Below, piece by piece: positions 58,001 through 64,000 of a DNA stretch of 64,000 bases. The notes beneath the pieces were generated by a model. That model ran no database searches, had not been told where the DNA came from, and was given only the letters and a program-made list of their open reading frames with translations. Each line of letters starts with the position of its first letter. Positions within the stretch are counted from its first letter, which is position 1. A program made the translations under genes and the position numbers. The DNA comes from Diplosphaera chodatii. Its lineage: Eukaryota > Chlorophyta > Trebouxiophyceae > Prasiolales > Stichococcaceae. The DNA lies in assembly GCA_032358165.1 (NCBI GenBank), contig JAALGY010000023.1, positions 3,348,001 through 3,412,000 on the forward strand. Reading direction: 5' to 3'.

Positions 58001-61000
58001 CTGTCAGCCCTGGTGCGCCTCAAGAAAGTGGGACTGTGTATGCTGCAGGGAAGGACCGGTATTACCTGGCGCTGACATTCAACAACCAGGGCAACTACGG
58101 CTCAAACGTCGCGTTCTTCTTCGTGAACATGATCACCTTCTGGCTGCTGTTCAGCTACCTGGTGCCCATCTCGCTGTTCGTCACCATCGAGGTCGTCAAG
58201 TTCATACTGGTGAGCAGTACATCCATCTCCGTCAAGATTCCTGAAACCTTTGAGCTGACTGTGCGGAGCAGTGCTCTTTTCAACCTCGCACAGACACATT
58301 TCATGCTGTTGTCACACCTTTGGTTGCACCACACTGACTGCAGCAATCACGATGCTCTCTCTGCTTGCTGCAGGGCAACTTCATCAACAACGACCCCCAG
58401 ATGGTGCCGCCCGGGACCACAGACTGGGGCAAGGTGCGCGGTACAGGGTTTAGGGTCCCGGGTATTGCACTGCTGCTGCCAGTGCACTTTCGTCATCACA
58501 GCATCGACAATCTTGCAGGTGGCACATCAGATCATTTATGACATATGCATCCAAACCTAGCGCTCAGAAGCCTGCTCGACACTGACGTTGGTCGGCAACC
58601 CCAGGCCCGCAATACAAACATCATCGAGGATCTGGGGCGGGTCGCGTACGTCTTCTCCGACAAGACGGGCACGCTGACATCCAATGAGATGCGGCTGCGT
58701 GCTGTGTCCATCAAGGGCGTCCCCTACGGCAGCCTGGACTTCCGGTGAGTGGATGCTGTGTGATGAGCCTTCCTTGGCAGGCGTCCAAGACATGACATCT
58801 GACTTGTATGACATGACATATATGACATATGATATCTGCGTTGTAGAGGCACAAAGCAAAGATGCAGCACCGATGGGTCCATAAAGTCTGAAGTGTTGAC
58901 GACAGGCTGGAAGACTACGAGGGCACAGGCCGCGAGGCGCTGACAGCATTTGACGCGCGCCTGGACAAGGCGGCGGCGGTGCTGCGCCAGTCCGGGTATG
59001 TCGACAAACCACCCAAATCCACACTGACCCCTGTTCTGACAACCTAACATTGCCCACATGGTATGCGCCAGCTGACTGGTTCTGGAGAGCCCTCAACGAC
59101 TTCTGCTGCCACCAGTGTGTCAATGTGCATGGGTCGGAGCTGCGCTCGTCCCTGGTTGACATACTGTGTGCACCAGACGGCAACCCCTTTTGAAGCAACC
59201 TGTACAGACTGCTGATGATGTACACACTGCCTCTGCACAGGTTCTGGGACCAGACGCTGCTGCGGGGTGGCTCCTCGCAAAACCTCCTGGCGCTGGCGCG
59301 CACAGAGAGCAACACGCCGCCTGAGGTGCGCCAGGGTTTACAGTAGAAAGCTCTAGAACATGACCCCTCAAGTACACTCCCACAGCTTGCAGCTGAGCAG
59401 CAACAAAGTGCTACGCTGACCATCGAGCTGCATGCTTCTCTATGGTCAGTCTGCCGTTTCATCGCTGCTCAGCGGCTTTGCTGCCCTGTGCCAGAATGCT
59501 GAGTGTGCCTGAGCTGTTGATGAAACTTTTCAGGGCATTGGCTCCGTCATGAGCATCAGCAAGCATGCAACATGGCTTATCCTCGCTGCAGTCGCTGGGC
59601 CTCCGCAGCCCGGGCGGCACGCCGCAGGGCATTAGCACCAAGCAGATCCTGCTGGGTGAGGCATTAACGTCTACAGCGCGGGTCGCCGCCAGCTCTGACA
59701 ACCCATCAACTCCATATCTCAAAGCTGCTGTAGTGGCAAGTCTGCCGTTGATACGCAAGGTGCACGATTCTCAGCGCATCCAGCCGTCAGCTGTGCCGGC
59801 GCCAAGCAATTTGATGCCCGGTGCTGGAGCCTGCCAGCGCCTGAACCCTTGCTTTGCGGCGTGCAGGCCACCACGTGCTGGACTTCTGGTCCGCCATCTG
59901 CATCTGCCACAACCTCATCGTGGAGGGCGACGCCGCCGACGGCGCCTTCCGGTACCAGGGGCCGTCCCCTGACGAGGTGCGCCCCCCGGCATGCCCGGCT
60001 GTCCTGACTGCCACGGCTTTGCGACCTGAGGCTCTGAGGCACCCTTCGTAGGCACTGACAGTCTGGATGGCTGATGGTCAGTGCCTACGATGAAGGGCAC
60101 TGACCGTCAGCCGTCCAGACATCCTGCTGCGCTGCGCTGTTCCGTGGCCAGCAGATACTGGTCGCCATACCGTACTGCTGGCGTCAGCAAGCTTGCAAGG
60201 GCTGCAGGGTCGTGACCGTCATCACCTGCGCATATCAGAAGCTCGCGAACCTTGCATCGACAGCATCATGTCCTGTGCTCATCGTGTGCTGTACTAGTTT
60301 ATCAGCCAGCAGGCCTGGTGCACAGCAGGAGCCCTGCCTGGGACCCGGTCTTGACCTTGAACTTCCAGCCCTGATTCCCTGGTGCAGGTGGCGCTGGTGG
60401 AGGGCGCCCGGCAGCTGGGCTTCGAGTTCCGGGGCCGCACGCGCTCCCACCTGACCGTCAGCTTCCAGGGCCGCGAGGTGGGCTCATGCAGGAGGATGGC
60501 AAGCATTCAGCGCGGCTTGTGTCTGGTGTTCAAGCAGACCGGCAGCATCTGCAGTCTGCCCTTGGTTTGTGGCGCACAGCCAGCACGCTGCAGCGGCACC
60601 ACATACCCTGTGTCCTTGACTTCCTGCTCACGCTCCTGGCATGCCGAAGAGGGTCTGCTCCCGCGTTGAGCCCTTGGAGCATGCAGACAGCAGCCCAAGT
60701 GCTCAGTCGCCTGTGCCTTCTTGGGCATACCAAGGCCAAGAGCCCGAAACCGCCCAGGCCCAACCCCTAGACTTTGCAACCTGTTCTCGGGCCAAGCAGG
60801 CAAGCACATCCAGCTTCAGTATGGATCTGTTCTGGCAGGTGACGCACGAGATCCTGGTGGAGCTGGAGTTCACCTCCGACCGGGCGCGCATGTCGGTGGT
60901 GGCGCGCGCCCCCGACGGCACCATCCGCCTGCTCACCAAGGGCTCCGACGCGGTGAGACACGCATGTTAGAGCGCCAATGCAGGGCTGTGTATCAACACG

Positions 61001-63912
61001 AAAGGTTGTAGTGTACTGGTGTGGTCTACCGCTGTGCTGATAAGCAGCAGAGTTCGAAAGCTTTTCTTCCGCTGCAGGTCATGATGCCGCGGCTGCGGGC
61101 GGGCACCGATGCGACGCTGCTGCAGAGCACAGAGGACAACCTGCACGCCTTCTCCGTCAAGGGCCTGCGCACGCTGATCGTCGGCTCCAAGGTCCGCTTC
61201 CTGCTTCCCGCCACTTTCTCCGGCATCGAGAGCCTTGCTGAGTGCCGTGCTGCTCGGCTCTGCCCCGCTGCGGCCACGCCCGTGCTTGTCTCAACCTAGC
61301 TGCAGCTTGTTCAGCAGCATTGCACCCGGCTGCCACACCCTGAGCATCACCAGCTTGCGCCTCGCCTCGTTGCGTTGCGTCAGACTGCCAGGGCCAATAT
61401 GCATGTCCTTCCTGATCACGCGCAGGTGCTGTCAGAGGATGTGTGGCAGCGGTGGCACGCCACGTACACGCAGGCGGCCTCGTCGTTGGACGAGCGCGAG
61501 TCGCGCATCGCAGCAGTCGCCGAGCAGCTGGAGACTGACCTGGAGCTGCTGGGCGTCACCGCCATCGAGGACAAGCTGCAGGTAGGGCTCAGGGCTGGCT
61601 TGTTCAGAATTCTTTACGTGGTCTTCACACAAGCCTCTGCTGGAGACGGACCTGTTGCTGCTGGGCGTCACCGTCGCTGAGGGCAAGCTGTTGGTGGGAC
61701 TGAGGGTGGGAGCGCAGGGTTCTCTGCAGCCGCAAGCCAAATAGCATGTTGTTTGGTTTGACTGCTTTACCTGTTCTCTCAACGTGCGCTCCCATGTGCT
61801 TCACTGCAGGAGGGCGTGCCGGAGGCGATCAGCACGCTGATCGATGCCGGCATGCGGGTCTGGATGATCACCGGCGACAAGCAGGAGACCGCCATCAACA
61901 TCGGCATCTCCGCGGTATGTCCTGCTGTGACCCCTGACCATTGCATATGTGGTTGTTGTGTCGCGCTGTAACATCAAGGCCTGCTCCATTGTTCTGAAGC
62001 CACAGGGCATTTATGCACAGCGCGGGGACTAGTTGTTTTCTGGTGGCAAGCATGACAGTTGCAGTTGCAGGAGTCCGCAAGCAACCCTGTACCACACATT
62101 GCCAAACTCACTGCAGGGCCTCATCTCCGACGCCAGCCGCTGCCTGGTGTGCAACGCCGGCGACGTCGACTCGGCGGCCAAGCGGTTGGGCGAGCTGCAC
62201 GCGCGACTGATGCGGGAGCACGGGGCGGGCCCCTCGGCGCCGTCCACAGCGCCGTCCGTGGCCCCCTCCGTCGCCGACAGCGCCAACAGCAAGTGCGTCC
62301 CGAGTCCTAAGCCACTCAAAACCCAACATGCATTCCTCACCGTGCTTTTCTGCAAGATGCATGCCAGTAACAGCCGCTCATCATGTCACTGACGCTTCCG
62401 CACAACACCCGAGGCCACCAGCCGTTGTCCTGCAGGCACGCCCAGAACGGCAAGTACGCCGGCAGCGTCGACACCTCGCCGGAGTACCTGATGCCGCCCG
62501 GCGGCCTGACGAGCAGCGTCGCCGGCGGCACCCGCAGCGGCAAGCAGCTGTCCTCGCGCCCTGAGCTCGTCGTCGACGGCCGCACCCTAGGTGCTGCTCT
62601 GCTGCGAATCCCTGCTGTCCTGTGTTTGTGTGCCACTGTGCCTGTGACGTGGCAGTTCTTGCAGTAAAAGAGTGGATGTGCATAGACGATTCAGTGAAGA
62701 GCCTGCACAGCTCGGCTGAGCGGTGGCAGTGTGAAGCGATCACAGCAGGCACCACCACCTCACCTCCTTGGCTGCAATCCCCACAGCTGCAGCCACAGCT
62801 TGGTTGCTGTGGCGCAGGGTTTCTGTTCGGGACCCCGGCAGAGAAGCAGCTGGCGGCGGTGGCGGCGGGCTGCGCGTCCGTCATCGTGTGCCGCGCGTCG
62901 CCCAGCCAGAAGGCCGCCGTCGTGCGCATGATGATGGAGTTCGAGGTGATAAGTTTTCCTACGTAAATAACATGTGAATTCTAACATTTTACGAGTTGAT
63001 CCTGGAGGCTGCGCCCTCGTGCTGTGCTCTGCTGCCGCCTGTGCACCTGGGAGCACAAGGCTCAGGCGCTGATGTCAAAACTACTGGCGCCGTTGGTGGC
63101 TGAGTCAGCGTCTGCAGGGTGCCCTGATGTCCAGACCCCTGCGCCACTCCTGCAACAGGTCGACACAGCCCAGGCTGGCAAGCGCGGCAAATTCGCGCGC
63201 TGGCTGGCGCGCTACAAGCGGCGCATGGACTTCAAGATGCTGGCCATCGGCGACGGTATGCGACGGCTCAGCCACTTTACATTGCTTGCTCTGCTTGATG
63301 CAAGAAGTCTCCGTGCATGGAGTGGCTCCCGGCTGGCATGTGGCCCATTGCGGACCGGTATCTGTAGCATGGGACATGGGCAAGCGCCGCCGGGTCAGCG
63401 CTTGGCTGTCACCGAGCTGCAGGCGCCAACGATGTGGCGATGATCCAGACGGCGGACATTGGGGTGGGCGTGATGGGCAAGGAGGGGCGCCAGGCCGTGA
63501 ACAACTCCGACTACGCCGTCGGCCAGTTCAGGTGGGGTTCAGGACGGGGCCGCCGCCGCGGCGCCAGGATCACTGTGCTGTTTCTGCATTGCCAAGCTGT
63601 CGTTCGCAGCGCTGTCGGCAGCCCAGGCGAAGGGTCTTGATAGCCCAGAGCCAGTCTGGTCCAGCACCATCACCCCAACATGTTGTTGGATCCAACATTG
63701 GGCGACTTGATGTAGAAGTCTAGGGTTCAGGGTTTAGGGCAACGTGATGTTGAGGTGTGCTGCCATAAATCGCAGGTTCCTGGTGCGGCTGCTGCTGGTG
63801 CACGGCAGCCTGAGCGTGTACCGCCTGGCGCGCCTCATCAAGTACTCGTTCTACAAGAACGTCACCCTCGCCTTCCTGCTGTTCATGCTGCAGCCCTTCG
63901 GCGGCTGGTCGG
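55091..63912 (+). CDS. P4-type phospholipid-transporting ATPase (flippase), 3' end beyond window
   Basis: 26 in-phase exons: 55091-55171, 55432-55559, 55670-55748, 55941-56112, 56334-56480, 56795-56943, 57232-57388, 57610-57717, 58049-58209, 58374-58433, 58605-58744, 58906-58995, 59241-59325, 59592-59655, 59867-59976, 60388-60477, 60839-60952, 61078-61191, 61426-61581, 61810-61914, 62117-62292, 62436-62590, 62818-62945, 63159-63255, 63423-63531, 63776-63912; about 1,037 codons visible. [51 protein letters not shown] (PISL), [12 protein letters not shown] (phosphorylated Asp), [26 protein letters not shown] (usual KGAD), [24 protein letters not shown] and [13 protein letters not shown] with [11 protein letters not shown] are diagnostic. 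It uses ATP to flip phospholipids to the cytosolic leaflet, usually with a CDC50 partner. The P domain has about 20 extra basic residues before AIGDG. The last transmembrane helices lie past the window. Confidence 0.93.
58807..58835 (+). repeat. TATGACA-type short tandem repeat
   Basis: Imperfect copies of TATGACA/TATGACATA in the intron after the DKTGTLT exon of the P4-ATPase gene. Simple repeat without an evident role. Confidence 0.7.
60042..60120 (+). repeat. Nested inverted repeats in a P4-ATPase intron
   Basis: CCCTTCGTAGGCACTGAC at 60042-60059 pairs with 60077-60097 (one small bulge). The segment 60060-60085 also pairs with 60095-60120 (a few mismatches). The two foldbacks share a central arm, so RNA or single-stranded DNA could adopt either of two alternative hairpins. 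It lies in the intron 59977-60387. Confidence 0.8.
61639..61705 (+). repeat. Partial duplicate of a P4-ATPase exon end inside the next intron
   Basis: About 65 bases repeat the end of exon 61426-61581 and the start of its intron: the exon encodes [17 protein letters not shown] and the copy would encode [17 protein letters not shown]. The copy has lost the exact GTAGGG donor. It is probably a non-functional fragment within the intron. Confidence 0.8.
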
Positions 63913-64000
63913 GTGCGCACCCCGCGTCGCTGAACCCTGACGTGCAACCCCTAAGACCTTGTGCACCATGCGCACATGTTTTGTGCGTCTCGTTGCCTGA

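Overview
This window reads as nuclear DNA of a green alga. It is GC-rich, its genes are split into many short exons by GT-AG introns of roughly 80-450 bases whose acceptors are very often CTGCAG, and it carries short TTTAGGG-type (plant/green-algal) telomere-like repeats inside introns. The protein families fit: a P4-ATPase flippase, a YqaJ-type nuclease of the plant/algal kind, a C2CD3-like basal-body protein and proline-rich secreted proteins. The repeat type argues against a Chlamydomonas-like lineage (TTTTAGGG); a trebouxiophyte or similar chlorophyte is my guess, by inference only. There is no operon logic, CRISPR array or recognisable tRNA or rRNA gene.

Layout. 1.1-4.2 kb (minus): a YqaJ-domain nuclease gene whose seven assignable exons join in phase. 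5.7-9.6 kb (minus) and 10.05-13.6 kb (plus): two divergently transcribed paralogous secreted Cys-containing proteins sharing a roughly 0.5-kb promoter region. 14.8-16.0 kb: a decayed, collinear copy of the 5' part of the YqaJ gene. 17.3-38.2 kb (plus): a head-to-tail array of three paralogous PARP-catalytic-domain genes, called A, B and C here. 39.2-45.6 kb (minus): a secreted protein with a GON-like domain followed by about 16 small Cys-rich modules, one per exon, several produced by tandem exon-pair duplication. 48.5-54.0 kb (minus): a C2CD3-like multi-C2 protein. 55.1-64 kb (plus): a P4-type phospholipid-transporting ATPase, cut by the window end.

The most interesting system is the triplicated PARP array. 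Gene C encodes, in order, an N-terminal SUMO-interacting-like motif with an acidic tail, a basic nuclear-localisation-like cluster, a UBE2Q-type ubiquitin-conjugating (E2) domain with its active-site Cys, a second basic cluster, a coiled coil, and an ADP-ribosyltransferase (PARP) domain. In all three genes the PARP domain is interrupted by about 165-190 residues of coiled coil. Gene B has cleanly lost the E2 domain but has two SIM-like motifs. Gene A keeps the E2 fold with the Cys replaced by Asn, has a Ser/Asp/Glu repeat minisatellite, and carries a 2-base frameshift next to the PARP active-site Tyr. The architecture suggests one polypeptide that could read SUMO, handle ubiquitin and transfer ADP-ribose, with the three copies diverging or decaying in different ways. 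That functional reading is inference; the domain motifs, exon phases and lesions are read directly from the sequence.
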